Origin: Ulvibacterium sp965228935
Lineage (GTDB): Bacteria > Bacteroidota > Bacteroidia > Flavobacteriales > Flavobacteriaceae
DNA length: 64,000 nt
Assembly: GCF_965228935.1 (NCBI RefSeq)
Contig: NZ_OZ245846.1
Coordinates: forward strand, 1,426,001 to 1,490,000
Direction of reading: 5' to 3'
Shown: positions 1-9,976 of the stretch, piece by piece
Layout of the letters: each line of letters begins with the position of its first letter
Position numbering within the stretch: the stretch's first letter is position 1
The notes under the pieces: generated by a model
What the model saw: the letters and a program-made list of their open reading frames with translations, nothing else
What the model was told of the DNA's origin: nothing
The model's database searches: none
Position numbers and translations under genes: made by a program

Positions 1-1
1 C

Positions 2-766
2 AATGTGTTCAATATCAAAATGCAACGTACCAGTGTGGCCTACTCTGAAAATGGGGTATATCTCAATGAGATGGCCGTCAAGGAATTAGAGCTAGGTGAG
101 AACCCTGTTTCTTTTATGATGGGCGAAATAGAAAAACCCATTTTAGGTGTGGTCAACGATTTTAATTTTAAGGAACTACGTGAAAAAATTGGGCCGTTGA
201 TGTTGCGGCAGCAAGTGGCGGACTCCTATGCGGAGAATATTTTTCTCAAAGTTAGCGGAACTAGTTTATTTGATACAGCGGATAAAATTAAAACGACCTA
301 TGCCAGTTTAATCGATGAAACCCAATTTGAACTCACTTTTGTTGAGGATACGATTAATCAATGGTATGAAAAAGATGAAAGAACGGGAAAAATTATCGGC
401 TATTTTACACTCTTGTCCTTTATTATTTCCGCAATGGGGATTTTGGCCATGTCAACATTCTACATGCAACAGCGCAAAAAGGAAATTGGTATCCGGAAGG
501 TCAATGGTGCGAACATGGCACAAATTCTTTCGCTCTTGAACAGGGACTTTGTGAAATGGGTCGGTTTGGCCTTTGTTATTGCGGTACCTATTTCATGGTA
601 TAGTATGAACCAATGGCTACAGGGCTTTGCCTATCAAACAACCATGAGTTGGTGGATATTTGTCTTGGCAGGGCTAGTGGCCCTGATCATTGCCTTGCTT
701 ACGGTAAGTTGGCAGAGTTTTAAAGCGGCAATCACTAATCCAGTAGAGGCTTTGCGGGAAGAATAA
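2..766 (+). CDS. FtsX/MacB-type ABC permease, C-terminal part (5' end outside window)
   Basis: This is the last roughly 255 residues of a double-FtsX ABC transporter permease. The frame is open to the window edge, so the GTG near base 5 is not the real start. Visible are the end of the second periplasmic MacB-type domain and then the C-terminal FtsX membrane module, with three hydrophobic segments and the coupling-loop motif KKEIGIRKVNGA. The chain ends NPVEALREE, the C-terminal signature shared with the other permeases of this array. It is the first visible member, and the array probably continues to the left. The substrate is unknown. The family exports lipids, peptides or lipoproteins, or acts mechanically across the envelope. 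Confidence 0.9.
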   Translation, partial: NVFNIKMQRTSVAYSENGVYLNEMAVKELELGENPVSFMMGEIEKPILGVVNDFNFKELREKIGPLMLRQQVADSYAENIFLKVSGTSLFDTADKIKTTYASLIDETQFELTFVEDTINQWYEKDERTGKIIGYFTLLSFIISAMGILAMSTFYMQQRKKEIGIRKVNGANMAQILSLLNRDFVKWVGLAFVIAVPISWYSMNQWLQGFAYQTTMSWWIFVLAGLVALIIALLTVSWQSFKAAITNPVEALREE

Positions 767-776
767 ACCGTTGTTA

Positions 777-790
777 AACCTGACAGGTCT
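777..790. repeat. Half copy of a dispersed AACCTGACAGGTCT repeat
   Basis: AACCTGACAGGTCT lies between the truncated permease and the first DUF2807 gene. It matches exactly the right arm of the 15-bp inverted repeat at 19623-19680. The core ACCTGACAGGT is itself nearly palindromic. This is probably a copy of a small dispersed intergenic repeat; its function is unknown. Confidence 0.5.
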
Positions 791-828
791 CATTGAAATC
801 ATCAATTAAGGAACAAAAAACATAGAAA

Positions 829-1551
829 ATGAAAAAACTAAACACACTTATTGCATTACTACTATGTATTGCGGTAACCCAGGCCCAGCGTAGCAAAAAG
901 GTAAAGGGCAATGGCAATGAGGTGACCATAGAACGGAACACCCAGGATTATGATGGCTTACGGGTTGGAGGTTCTTTTGAGGTAGAATTGATCCAGGGTC
1001 AAGAAGGCCATATTACCTTGAGTGGGGAGGACAATATCCTCGAGTATATTACTACCGAAGTCCAGGACGAGGTCTTGATTATTAAAAAGATTGACAATGT
1101 AGACCTTAGGCCATCTAGGGGCAAGAGGGTTCTTATAACCATTCCTATTGAAAGTATCGACGCCATTCGGCTTTCGGGCGCCGGAAGGCTATATAGTCAT
1201 ACGACCCTTAAGGGAGACGATTTCAAAATACGAACCTCGGGTTCCCGGAATTTGAAGCTGTCCATTGAGGCCCGATCGGTGATTGCGGTAAGCTCCGGAT
1301 CAAGCACTATACAATTAGATGGGAATACGGAGGCATTAGAGGTAACTTCTTCAGGTTCCTCCAATGTGCGGGCCTATGAAATGCTGGCCAACGTAGTAGA
1401 GCTTAAGGCCTCTGGTTCTTCCAATATTCGTGCTACGGCTAACGAATCGTTGACGTCCAAAATTTCAGGTTCGGCAAACATACGATATCGGGGCAATCCC
1501 GATAAAATATCTAATAAGGTTTCCGGTTCGGGATCGGTATCCAAGAAGTAA
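829..1551 (+). CDS. DUF2807 (head GIN domain) secreted protein, copy 1
   Basis: This 240-residue protein starts with an export signal (MKKLNTLIALLLCIAVTQAQ). The rest is a putative autotransporter-adhesin head GIN domain (DUF2807), a repetitive beta-rich fold with recurring SGS/SGSSN turns such as SGSSNVRAYE. It ends GSGSVSKK. Members are extracytoplasmic; their molecular role is not established, though adhesion or envelope binding has been suggested. It is followed by a paralog of identical length at 1654. Even the leaders resemble each other (ATCAATTAA, then a purine-rich stretch to the ATG), so this is a tandem duplication. Its place inside a permease array suggests that the proteins work with, or are handled by, the transporters; that is inference. 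Confidence 0.85.
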   Translation: MKKLNTLIALLLCIAVTQAQRSKKVKGNGNEVTIERNTQDYDGLRVGGSFEVELIQGQEGHITLSGEDNILEYITTEVQDEVLIIKKIDNVDLRPSRGKRVLITIPIESIDAIRLSGAGRLYSHTTLKGDDFKIRTSGSRNLKLSIEARSVIAVSSGSSTIQLDGNTEALEVTSSGSSNVRAYEMLANVVELKASGSSNIRATANESLTSKISGSANIRYRGNPDKISNKVSGSGSVSKK

Positions 1552-1653
1552 AAAATACGTTCGCTTCCTTTTCAAAAAGCACCCCGGTACGTCCAGCACG
1601 AAGAATAGGCCCGATACGTATTACAATCAATTAAAAAACAAAAAGCACAGAAA

Positions 1654-2376
1654 ATGAAAAATGCAATCACACTTATCGCCTTAATCGTTTGTATAGCCAT
1701 AACCCATGCCCAACGGGGCAAAAAGATCAAAGGGAATGGTCATATTGTGACTATTGAAAGAACTACGGATACCTATGACGGTATTTCCGCAAGTGGATTT
1801 TATGACATTGAACTAATCGATGGTGAGGAAGGGGCACTAACGCTCAGGGGCGAGGAAAATATCTTGCACAATACCGAAACCGAGGTCAAGAGAGGCATCT
1901 TGGTCATCAAACCCAAGGACAAAAAACAGCTGGTTCCCTCCCGTGGCGAAGGCGTTTTTATAACGGTTTCCGTGGATGAAATCGATAAGATCCGCCTATC
2001 AGGATCTGGGGATTTTGTGGGAAGGAAAACACTTAGAACCAATGATATGGACATCCAGGTATCGGGCGCAAAGCATATTGATTTAACGATCGATGCGACG
2101 AATATTACGGTGGCAACCTCAGGCTCCAGCGATATCGAATTAAAGGGCAATAGCGAAGAACTTAGGATACGGTCTTCCGGCTCTTCCAATGTGAGGGCCT
2201 ATGAACTGGAAGTCGATGAGGCAACATTGCAGCTCTCCGGCTCCTCCGATGTGGAGGTGACGGTAAATGAATCGTTGGTGTCCATGGTTTCCGGTTCGGG
2301 GAATATCCAATATCGGGGCAATCCCGATAAAGTGCTTAATCAGATTTCCGGATCGGGATCGGTATCCAAGAATTAA
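1654..2376 (+). CDS. DUF2807 (head GIN domain) secreted protein, copy 2
   Basis: This is the tandem paralog of the gene at 829, also 240 residues, with a signal peptide ending around THAQ. It has the same repetitive beta-rich DUF2807 body (SGSSNVRAYELE, SGSSDVEV) and the same tail, GNPDK followed by SGSGSVSKN. The two copies share both ends and many SGS turns but differ through the middle, so the duplication is not very recent. The 180-base gap after it contains a short palindrome (CCAATGACCATTGG, 2459-2472) and leads into the permease at 2557. The function is unknown beyond export and a probable envelope or surface location. Confidence 0.85.
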   Translation: MKNAITLIALIVCIAITHAQRGKKIKGNGHIVTIERTTDTYDGISASGFYDIELIDGEEGALTLRGEENILHNTETEVKRGILVIKPKDKKQLVPSRGEGVFITVSVDEIDKIRLSGSGDFVGRKTLRTNDMDIQVSGAKHIDLTIDATNITVATSGSSDIELKGNSEELRIRSSGSSNVRAYELEVDEATLQLSGSSDVEVTVNESLVSMVSGSGNIQYRGNPDKVLNQISGSGSVSKN

Positions 2377-2556
2377 AGGAATATGTGCTCCCCTTCCAAA
2401 CGGCGCATTGGGCGCGTTCCATAACACATGTCCAAATTAAACGGAAGGGAAGCAGAATCCAATGACCATTGGGGTAGGAAGGAGTAAAACCAAATGTTGA
2501 GTACATGATGAAGCTGCCCCGGTGGTTATTTGGACCACACAGGAAAACAACAAATT

Positions 2557-4977
2557 ATGCTAAAACACAATCTAAAACTGTTTCTCCGAAATATAGGAAA
2601 ACATAAAAGCACCTTTTTGATCAATGTTATGGGCATGTCCACGGGACTTGCCTGCGCCTTGTTCATCACCGTTTGGGTAATGGACGAACTGAGCGTGGAT
2701 CGTTTCCATGAAAAACGGGACCGCTTGGTTCAAATATTACAAAATCTACCCACCCCCAATGGCATAGAAACCGATGAGGCGACCCAAGGGCCCTTGGCCA
2801 AGGCACTTCTTGATGAGTTTCCCGAAGTGGTACAATCGGCGACCGTACTGGATAATTCATGGTTCGAAGGCGAAAAATTTTTGTTGTCCGACGGAGGTAA
2901 TCGATTCTTCAACTCCGTGAATCTGTTCGCGGGTAAAGACTATTTTAACATGTTTACCTTTCCGTTGCTCTATGGAAATCCAGCGGAAGTACTTGCCCAT
3001 ACCAACTCGGTGGTCATTTCGGAGGAAATGGCCGAGAAGTTATTCCAAACTACAAATGCGGTAGGTAAGACATTGGAATGGTTGCACGATGAGTATGGAA
3101 GCTCCTATACGGTCTCCGGAGTTTTTAAGAAACTGCCCAAAAACTCCTCGGCGCAATTTGATGCGGTGTTCAACATGGAGGTTTTTATTGCACAGAATGA
3201 GGATTTTAGGGATTGGCGGGATAGCGATGCAAAAACATATGTACTTCTGGAGCCAAACACGGATCTCACGGCATTCAATGCCAAAATCAGGAATTATCTA
3301 AAGACCAGGAACGAAAATTTCCCGGAAACGTATCTGGCACAACGCTATTCCGAAAGGTATCTGCATGGAAATTACCAAAATGGTGTGGTCGTGGGGGGAA
3401 GAATCCAATATGTTCACCTGTTTTCCTTGATTGCCCTTTTGATATTGATCATTGCCTGCGTCAACTTCATCAATATGGCTACGGCCAAGGCCTCGACCCG
3501 CATTAAGGAAATCGGGGTAAAAAAATCGGTAGGGGCCAAGCGAAAAAGTTTGATGCTTCAATTTGTAATGGAATCTACTATGACAGTAGCGATTTCCATT
3601 CTTATAGCACTGGTTGTCGTTAAATTAGGGTTACCTCGGTTTAATGGTATTTCCGGAAAAGAATTGACCCTATCTTTTGATCCCGACCTGATATTAGGCA
3701 TAGTGCTTATTACCTTGGTAACGGGTATCGCTGCCGGGGCATATCCCGCGCTATACCTATCCGGTCTTTCCGTACTCAATGGACTAAAAGGACAGTTGCT
3801 CAAAAGTTTTAGCGGCAATTTTGCCCGAAAAGGCCTGGTCATATTCCAATTTGTGACATCCGTAATCCTTATCATATCCGTCATCATCGTTTATAAACAG
3901 ATGGATTTTATCCAAGACAAAAATTTGGGATTTAATCGTAATAATGTTATTTGGTTCCCATCTGGTGTCATGGGGGCCGATACTGGCAAGGCCGAGGATG
4001 TTAAGGAGATGGGCACCGCCGATATTGAGAACTTTGTACAACTGCTAAGAAATACTCCCGGTGTCGTTAACGCCTCGAATTTCAGACATACAATGATGGC
4101 CGATTTCGGAACCACAACCGGACTCGATTGGCCTGGAAAGGATATGGAGCAAGATGCGCTTTTTGCTCAAATTGCCGGGGGATACGATTTTATAGAGACG
4201 TTACAAATGGAATTGAAGGAGGGGAGAACGTACTCCAAGAAATTTAAAACGGAAAAGGAAAAAATCATTTTCAATGAGGCGGCAATTGCCCAAATGAGCA
4301 TAGAGGATCCCATAGGAAAGGTCATTAATCTTTGGGGAGAAGATCGAGAGATAATCGGAGTGGTGAAGAATTTTCATATTGACAAACTGTATAAAAAAAT
4401 CTTGCCCGTATTTATGACTTTAAGCGATACCGGATTTGCTTCCAACATCATGGTACGGATGGAACCCGGGACAACAACCGCAACCCTAGAGCGTATAAAG
4501 CAGGTATATCAGGACTATTTTATTTCAGAGATGCCTTTTGAGTTCAATTTTTTGGATGAAAATTATCAGTCCCTCTATGAAGCGGAAAAGCGGGTGGCCA
4601 CCCTTTCCAAATATTTTGCAGGCCTGGCCATATTAATCTCTTGTTTGGGCCTTTTTGGTCTGGCTATTTTCACCTCGGAACGACGAAAAAAGGAAATCAG
4701 TATCCGTAAGGTGTTGGGGCAAAGTGCCGCACAGGTAACGGTTATGCTTTCCAGCGAATTCGCCAAATTGGTGTTGACTTCCATATTGATAGCCTTGCCT
4801 GTGGCTTATTTATTGGCCAACACTTGGCTTTCGGGGTTTGCGTATCGCATTCCGTTACAATTCTGGTATTTCTTGGGTGCTGGAATCGTTGCACTTGCCA
4901 TAGCAATGCTTACGGTTGGTTCACAGGCCATACGGGCCGCAAATAACAATCCCGTGGATGGGTTAAGGGACGAATAA
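2557..4977 (+). CDS. FtsX/MacB-type ABC permease, array member 2
   Basis: This 806-residue permease has two FtsX halves in one chain: TM1 near residues 20-42, a periplasmic MacB-type domain, a first three-helix FtsX module from about residue 289 (coupling loop RIKEIGVKKSVGAKR), a second periplasmic domain, and a C-terminal FtsX module with KKEISIRKVLGQ near 712. I chose ATG 2557 because MLKHNLKLFLRN aligns with the N-termini of its paralogs; the upstream TTG at 2530 adds an unconserved extension. The protein has no nucleotide-binding domain, so it must borrow an ATPase, most simply the one at 30562. Its last 120 or so codons are nearly identical in DNA to those of the next gene, which looks like gene conversion. 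Confidence 0.92.
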   Translation: MLKHNLKLFLRNIGKHKSTFLINVMGMSTGLACALFITVWVMDELSVDRFHEKRDRLVQILQNLPTPNGIETDEATQGPLAKALLDEFPEVVQSATVLDNSWFEGEKFLLSDGGNRFFNSVNLFAGKDYFNMFTFPLLYGNPAEVLAHTNSVVISEEMAEKLFQTTNAVGKTLEWLHDEYGSSYTVSGVFKKLPKNSSAQFDAVFNMEVFIAQNEDFRDWRDSDAKTYVLLEPNTDLTAFNAKIRNYLKTRNENFPETYLAQRYSERYLHGNYQNGVVVGGRIQYVHLFSLIALLILIIACVNFINMATAKASTRIKEIGVKKSVGAKRKSLMLQFVMESTMTVAISILIALVVVKLGLPRFNGISGKELTLSFDPDLILGIVLITLVTGIAAGAYPALYLSGLSVLNGLKGQLLKSFSGNFARKGLVIFQFVTSVILIISVIIVYKQMDFIQDKNLGFNRNNVIWFPSGVMGADTGKAEDVKEMGTADIENFVQLLRNTPGVVNASNFRHTMMADFGTTTGLDWPGKDMEQDALFAQIAGGYDFIETLQMELKEGRTYSKKFKTEKEKIIFNEAAIAQMSIEDPIGKVINLWGEDREIIGVVKNFHIDKLYKKILPVFMTLSDTGFASNIMVRMEPGTTTATLERIKQVYQDYFISEMPFEFNFLDENYQSLYEAEKRVATLSKYFAGLAILISCLGLFGLAIFTSERRKKEISIRKVLGQSAAQVTVMLSSEFAKLVLTSILIALPVAYLLANTWLSGFAYRIPLQFWYFLGAGIVALAIAMLTVGSQAIRAANNNPVDGLRDE

Positions 4978-5016
4978 TCATTGAAGCTATCAGGACATTG
5001 GCCAAAACTATAAACT

Positions 5017-7383
5017 ATGTTAGAGAATAATCTAAGACTATTTTTTAGGAACATCAAAAAGCATAAGAGCTTCTTTTTGATCAATACTACAGGGCTTTCT
5101 ACAGGCCTGGCCTGTGTGCTGTTCATTTACTTATGGGTACATGACGAATTGAAGATGGACACATTTCATGAAAACGACAGCCAACTCTATCAGGTGTTGA
5201 CCAATCATTATACCGATAAGGGGATTGCCACTTGGCGGGAAGCCCCGGTCCCACTGGCATCGGCCCTTATCCAAGAAATTCCGGAAGTAGAGGACGCGGT
5301 GAATGCATCATGGGTGGAGGATATTTTTACACTCTCCTATCAAAATGACTACTACAATGCTACTGGGAGGTTTGCGGGCCAAAACTATTTTGAACTCTTC
5401 TCCTATGAACTGTTAAAAGGGGATAGTTCACAGGTCTTGGCGGACAAGGACGCCATTGTCATTTCAGAATCCATGGCCTTGAAGTTGTTCAATACCACTG
5501 AAAACATTATAGGGAAGACCTTGAACTGGCAGTATGAAAATCATAAAAAACAGCATTCCATTTCTGGTATTTTCAGGGATGTTTCTGCCCATTCTTCGGA
5601 GCGGTTTGATCTTGTTGTCCCCTTTGAAGTGTATGAGGACATTCTGGGAGATGATATACATTGGGGAAATCATGATGCCAAGGTATATCTCTTGTTGAGG
5701 GAGGGTACGGACGTTGGTAAATTCAATAAAAAAATTGAAAACTTTATCAAAACCAAATGGGAATATTCAATTACCTCCCTGATGGTTCAACAATATTCCT
5801 CTAAATATCTTTATGGGAGATACGAAAATGGTGAAATAGTTGGGGGTAGGATAGACTATGTTCGCTTATTTTCCATTATCGCCTTCTTTATTTTGATTAT
5901 TGCCTGCATTAATTTCATGAACTTGTCCACGGCAAGAGCCTCCAGGCGAATAAAGGAAGTAGGAATCAGAAAGGCCGTAGGTGCACGAAGGGCAGCGCTG
6001 ATCCTTCAATTTTTTGGGGAATCCCTGATGCTCACCTTCCTATCCCTGTTGGCCGCTATCTTCTTCGTTGCGCTCCTTCTCCCGCAGTTTAACCAAATTG
6101 CCGGAAAACAGATGGAACTTGTTTTTGATGCAGGCCATTTAATTTGGTTGGTTGTAATCGCATTGTTAACGGCATTGGTTGCCGGGAGCTATCCTGCCTT
6201 TTATCTTTCCGGGTTCCATCCGGCACATATATTAAAAGGAAAATTTAACAGATCCTTAGGGGAGTTATGGATGCGTAAAGGATTAGTGGTATTCCAATTT
6301 ACCTTGTCCATTATATTAATTGTATCCGTACTGGTGGTATATCAACAAATAGAACTTACCCAGAATAAAAACTTGGGATATGACCGTGAGGATATTATCT
6401 ATTTCACAATTAAAGGAAAGGTATCGGATCATCTAGAGGCATTTCTCTCCGAAGCAAAAAAGATTCCAGGGGTTAAACATGTATCCGGAATGTGGGGGAG
6501 CATGGTGGATGATACGGGTGTTTCCCAGGGCCCTTTTGATTGGGAGGGTAAAGATTCCAATACTTTGATTCCGTTTTCAAACCTGGGAATTGGTTATGAT
6601 TTAATTGAATTGATGGGTATTGAAATGAAGGAAGGGCGGGCATTTTCCAAGGATTTTAACAATGATACCGAAAAAATAATTTATAACGAGGCGGCTATTG
6701 AAGCAATGGGACTCAAAGATCCTATTGGTAAAACAGTAAGTATTTGGGGTACCGAGATGGAGATTATTGGAGTTGCCAAGAACTTTCATTTTAGATCGCT
6801 CCATGAGGATGTAAAACCACTTTTTTTGAGATTAAAGCCAAATGATGCCGATAAGGTCTTGATCAAATTAAAATCTGGGATGGTGGCCGAGACCATTGGA
6901 AAGCTTCAGAGCTTTTATGAAACCTTTAATCCGGGCTTTTCTTTTGATTTTAAATTTCTGGATGCGGATTATCAGGCATTGTACAGTTCTGAACAACGGG
7001 TCGCCTCCCTTTCCAAATATTTTGCAGGTCTAGCGATAATCATTTCCTGCTTGGGGCTGTTCGGACTTGCCGCTTTTACAGCGGAACGACGAAAAAAGGA
7101 AATCAGTATCCGAAAAGTGTTAGGGCAGACCACGGCTCAGGTTACGGTAATGCTTTCGGGAGAATTCGCCAAATTGGTGTTGGCTTCCATATTGATAGCC
7201 TTGCCCGTGGCTTATTTATTGGCCAACACTTGGCTTTCGGGTTTTGCGTATCGCATTCCGTTGCAATTCTGGTATTTTTTAGGCGCTGGCCTTGTTGCCT
7301 TATTTGTTGCTATGCTTACGGTTGGTTCACAGGCCTTAAGGGCAGCAAATAATAATCCCGTGGATGGGTTAAGGGATGAATGA
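5017..7383 (+). CDS. FtsX/MacB-type ABC permease, array member 3
   Basis: This 788-residue double-FtsX permease starts MLENNLRLFFRNIKKHK, 39 bases after the previous gene. The first FtsX module begins near residue 282 (RIKEVGIRKAVGARR) and the second carries KKEISIRKVLGQ near 693. The segment before TM2 has the subfamily signature YGRYENG followed by GGRIDYVRLFS, shared by the seven close paralogs. Bases 7162-7277 differ from 4756-4871 of the previous gene at only 4 of 116 positions, while the periplasmic domains have diverged. Both proteins end AANNNPVDGLRDE. The substrate is unknown. It is probably cotranscribed with its neighbours. Confidence 0.92.
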   Translation: MLENNLRLFFRNIKKHKSFFLINTTGLSTGLACVLFIYLWVHDELKMDTFHENDSQLYQVLTNHYTDKGIATWREAPVPLASALIQEIPEVEDAVNASWVEDIFTLSYQNDYYNATGRFAGQNYFELFSYELLKGDSSQVLADKDAIVISESMALKLFNTTENIIGKTLNWQYENHKKQHSISGIFRDVSAHSSERFDLVVPFEVYEDILGDDIHWGNHDAKVYLLLREGTDVGKFNKKIENFIKTKWEYSITSLMVQQYSSKYLYGRYENGEIVGGRIDYVRLFSIIAFFILIIACINFMNLSTARASRRIKEVGIRKAVGARRAALILQFFGESLMLTFLSLLAAIFFVALLLPQFNQIAGKQMELVFDAGHLIWLVVIALLTALVAGSYPAFYLSGFHPAHILKGKFNRSLGELWMRKGLVVFQFTLSIILIVSVLVVYQQIELTQNKNLGYDREDIIYFTIKGKVSDHLEAFLSEAKKIPGVKHVSGMWGSMVDDTGVSQGPFDWEGKDSNTLIPFSNLGIGYDLIELMGIEMKEGRAFSKDFNNDTEKIIYNEAAIEAMGLKDPIGKTVSIWGTEMEIIGVAKNFHFRSLHEDVKPLFLRLKPNDADKVLIKLKSGMVAETIGKLQSFYETFNPGFSFDFKFLDADYQALYSSEQRVASLSKYFAGLAIIISCLGLFGLAAFTAERRKKEISIRKVLGQTTAQVTVMLSGEFAKLVLASILIALPVAYLLANTWLSGFAYRIPLQFWYFLGAGLVALFVAMLTVGSQALRAANNNPVDGLRDE

Positions 7384-7447
7384 AAAAATGATGAACAGGT
7401 GCTGATTTAAGATTATTAGAGTTTCAGTACAGAAAAAAAGAAATACG

Positions 7448-9904
7448 ATGGTTATCAACTATCTTAAAGTCGCTTGGCGAAATTTCATAAAGCATAAGGG
7501 ATATGCGGTTTTAAACATATCAGGTCTTGCTATAGGCCTAGCAGCGGTTATTCTAGTCTTTTTATACATCCAGGACGAAAAAAGTTATGATACCATGCAT
7601 CCTGATTCCAATACCCTATTTGGCATTGGAGAGACCTTCATCGATGACAATGGGGAAAAGTTTGACATACCCTTTGTACCCTCGGGATGGGCACAGCTAC
7701 TCAAGGAAAGGGTTCCAGGTGTTGCTGGGACATCTCATGTGTTGCTGTATGGATATCCACATTCTGTTCGTAATCCCGAAGATGACAAAACAATTCTTAC
7801 CCAAGATGGCGAAATTTTCATGGTTGATCAGTCATTTGCCGAAATACTTCATTTCCCTCTACTCCATGGAAATCGTGAAGAGGTTTTTGAGCAACCCAAT
7901 AGTATTGTTTTGTCCGAAAAGGCTGCAAATATTCTATTTGGATCTACAGATGTTGTCGGTCAGGTCCTAGAAATTAAGAATATTTTTATTTCGCAGGAAT
8001 ATGCAAATCTAATCGTAACAGGTGTGGTGCAGGATTACCCCTCCAATTCCCATATACGGCCTGACTATTTGATATCTAAAAAGTTTTTGAACACTTCTTC
8101 AAGTTTTCAGGAAATGATAGGGATTCCCGTAGCGGATTATTTTTCAAGTATTGACGGGTTTCAAATGCCAACTTACGTACGGATTGATAAAGGAGCTAAT
8201 ATTGATTTAATTGAAACCGAATTTGAACGTGTACTAGCAGAGAACCTACAGGAAAAGTCCAAGCAACATGACCCCTTCTTTCAAAAAATAACCAATTTTC
8301 ATTTTGATAAGAAGGTAAATTGGTCTGGGTGGAAAAGTGCCGCCAATTCCGATTTTATGATCGTTCTTGGTTTTATAGGCTTTATCATCCTACTAATTGC
8401 CAGTATCAACTACATGAACTTAGCAACTGCAAGATCCATGAAAAGATCAAAGGAAGTTGGGGTCAGAAAGTCATTGGGAAGCAGCCGTTCCAGTCTTATA
8501 TTCCAATTTTTTCAGGAGTCTTTGCTTACCTCGTTTTTGGGCTTATTGATTGCGTTGGCATTGGTAGCTCTAATGCTTCCCGCATTCAACCATCTTGCCG
8601 ACAAGACCTATACCATAGCTTCTTTTTTTCAAATAGAGATACTTTTTGGGCTGGTATCCATATGGTTGGTAATGGCTTTTATTGCTGGCAGCTATCCTGC
8701 TGTGGTCCTTTCCGGTTTTAAACCTATACAAGTATTAAAGGGCGGGCTGACCATTGGCAAGGGGCATTCTCGCCTTAGAAAGGCATTGGTCCTTTCACAG
8801 CTTACCATATCAGTGCTGTTATTAATTTGTACGGGCATTATTCTTCAGCAAATGAATATGCTTCAAAACTCCAAACTGTACGATAATGCCAATCAAGTGG
8901 TATCCATACGATATGGAGGGGGAATAGCGCCTATTGAGGATTATAACACTTTGAAAAATGAAATATTAAGAGATCCGGATATTGAGGAAGTGACCTTGTC
9001 TGTTCACCTACCCCAAAGATGGGGGCCTTGGCAAGCTTCATTTGAACTTCCAGAAATCAGCGGAGAACAGAAATACGATTGGATTCAATTGCCCGGAGAC
9101 TATGACTTCCCAGAAGTATTTGATTTGGAATTTCTTGCTGGTAGAAGCTTTAGGATTGGAAGTCCAGCTGATTCTAGTAATGTTATTCTCAATGAGACCG
9201 CGGTTCGTAGTCTGGATATGACTCCCAATGAGATATTGGGTCAATCAATAAAGGATGTCGCTACCAATATTCAAGGAACGGTGATAGGGGTTGTCAAGGA
9301 TTTTTCGTTTGAGTCCATACGTACCCAGATTAAACCGATGGCCATACAGGGTAAACCACAAAAAGAAGATCAAATTTTGTATGTAAAGATTCCAGCAACC
9401 AAATTGGGGGAAAAATTAATGATGTTGGAAGGGGTTTGGAAAAAAATATTGCCCGGAGTAGGATTTGATTATTGGTTCCTAAGTGAGGAGTTTGGGCGTA
9501 TGTATGCTACGGAGCAGAAGATGTCCGATCTTATTTGGTTCTTTTCTATGTTGGCCATATTTATAGCCTGTTTGGGGCTTTATGGCTTGGCCTCTTATAT
9601 GGCCGAACAAAGGACCAAAGAGATTGGGGTTCGAAAAATATTAGGGGCCAGTGTTCCCCAAATACTTGTATTGCTGGTTTCCGACTTTGTAAAATTGGTA
9701 GTAATCTCTTGTCTTGTGGCCTTTCCTATAGGGTATTGGGTCATGAATAATTGGCTTCAAAGCTTTGCGTATAAAATCAATATTGGCTGGGAGATTTTCG
9801 TTATTTCCCTTATGGTAATCTTAGGGCTTACCCTGCTTACCATATCCTATGAAAGCATTAGGGCATCTATTGAAAAACCTACAAAATCATTACGATATGA
9901 GTAA
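7448..9904 (+). CDS. FtsX/MacB-type ABC permease, array member 4 (divergent type)
   Basis: This 818-residue double-FtsX permease has a different N-terminus (MVINYLKVAWRNFIKHKGYAVLN) from the seven close paralogs on either side. The first FtsX module starts near residue 307 (RSKEVGVRKSLGSSR) and the second has TKEIGVRKILGA near 722. It ends KPTKSLRYE rather than with the AANxNP signature. Its DNA lacks the near-identical stretches seen between the close paralogs, so it has either escaped gene conversion or entered the array separately. No ATPase domain is present. The family sits in the inner membrane with large periplasmic domains; the substrate cannot be told from sequence. Confidence 0.91.
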   Translation: MVINYLKVAWRNFIKHKGYAVLNISGLAIGLAAVILVFLYIQDEKSYDTMHPDSNTLFGIGETFIDDNGEKFDIPFVPSGWAQLLKERVPGVAGTSHVLLYGYPHSVRNPEDDKTILTQDGEIFMVDQSFAEILHFPLLHGNREEVFEQPNSIVLSEKAANILFGSTDVVGQVLEIKNIFISQEYANLIVTGVVQDYPSNSHIRPDYLISKKFLNTSSSFQEMIGIPVADYFSSIDGFQMPTYVRIDKGANIDLIETEFERVLAENLQEKSKQHDPFFQKITNFHFDKKVNWSGWKSAANSDFMIVLGFIGFIILLIASINYMNLATARSMKRSKEVGVRKSLGSSRSSLIFQFFQESLLTSFLGLLIALALVALMLPAFNHLADKTYTIASFFQIEILFGLVSIWLVMAFIAGSYPAVVLSGFKPIQVLKGGLTIGKGHSRLRKALVLSQLTISVLLLICTGIILQQMNMLQNSKLYDNANQVVSIRYGGGIAPIEDYNTLKNEILRDPDIEEVTLSVHLPQRWGPWQASFELPEISGEQKYDWIQLPGDYDFPEVFDLEFLAGRSFRIGSPADSSNVILNETAVRSLDMTPNEILGQSIKDVATNIQGTVIGVVKDFSFESIRTQIKPMAIQGKPQKEDQILYVKIPATKLGEKLMMLEGVWKKILPGVGFDYWFLSEEFGRMYATEQKMSDLIWFFSMLAIFIACLGLYGLASYMAEQRTKEIGVRKILGASVPQILVLLVSDFVKLVVISCLVAFPIGYWVMNNWLQSFAYKINIGWEIFVISLMVILGLTLLTISYESIRASIEKPTKSLRYE

Positions 9905-9976
9905 AATAGTACAATCCTTATTGAAATTCTACAATTGCCATAAGAATTGGAAATTGTTAACTAAAGAATTAAAAAA

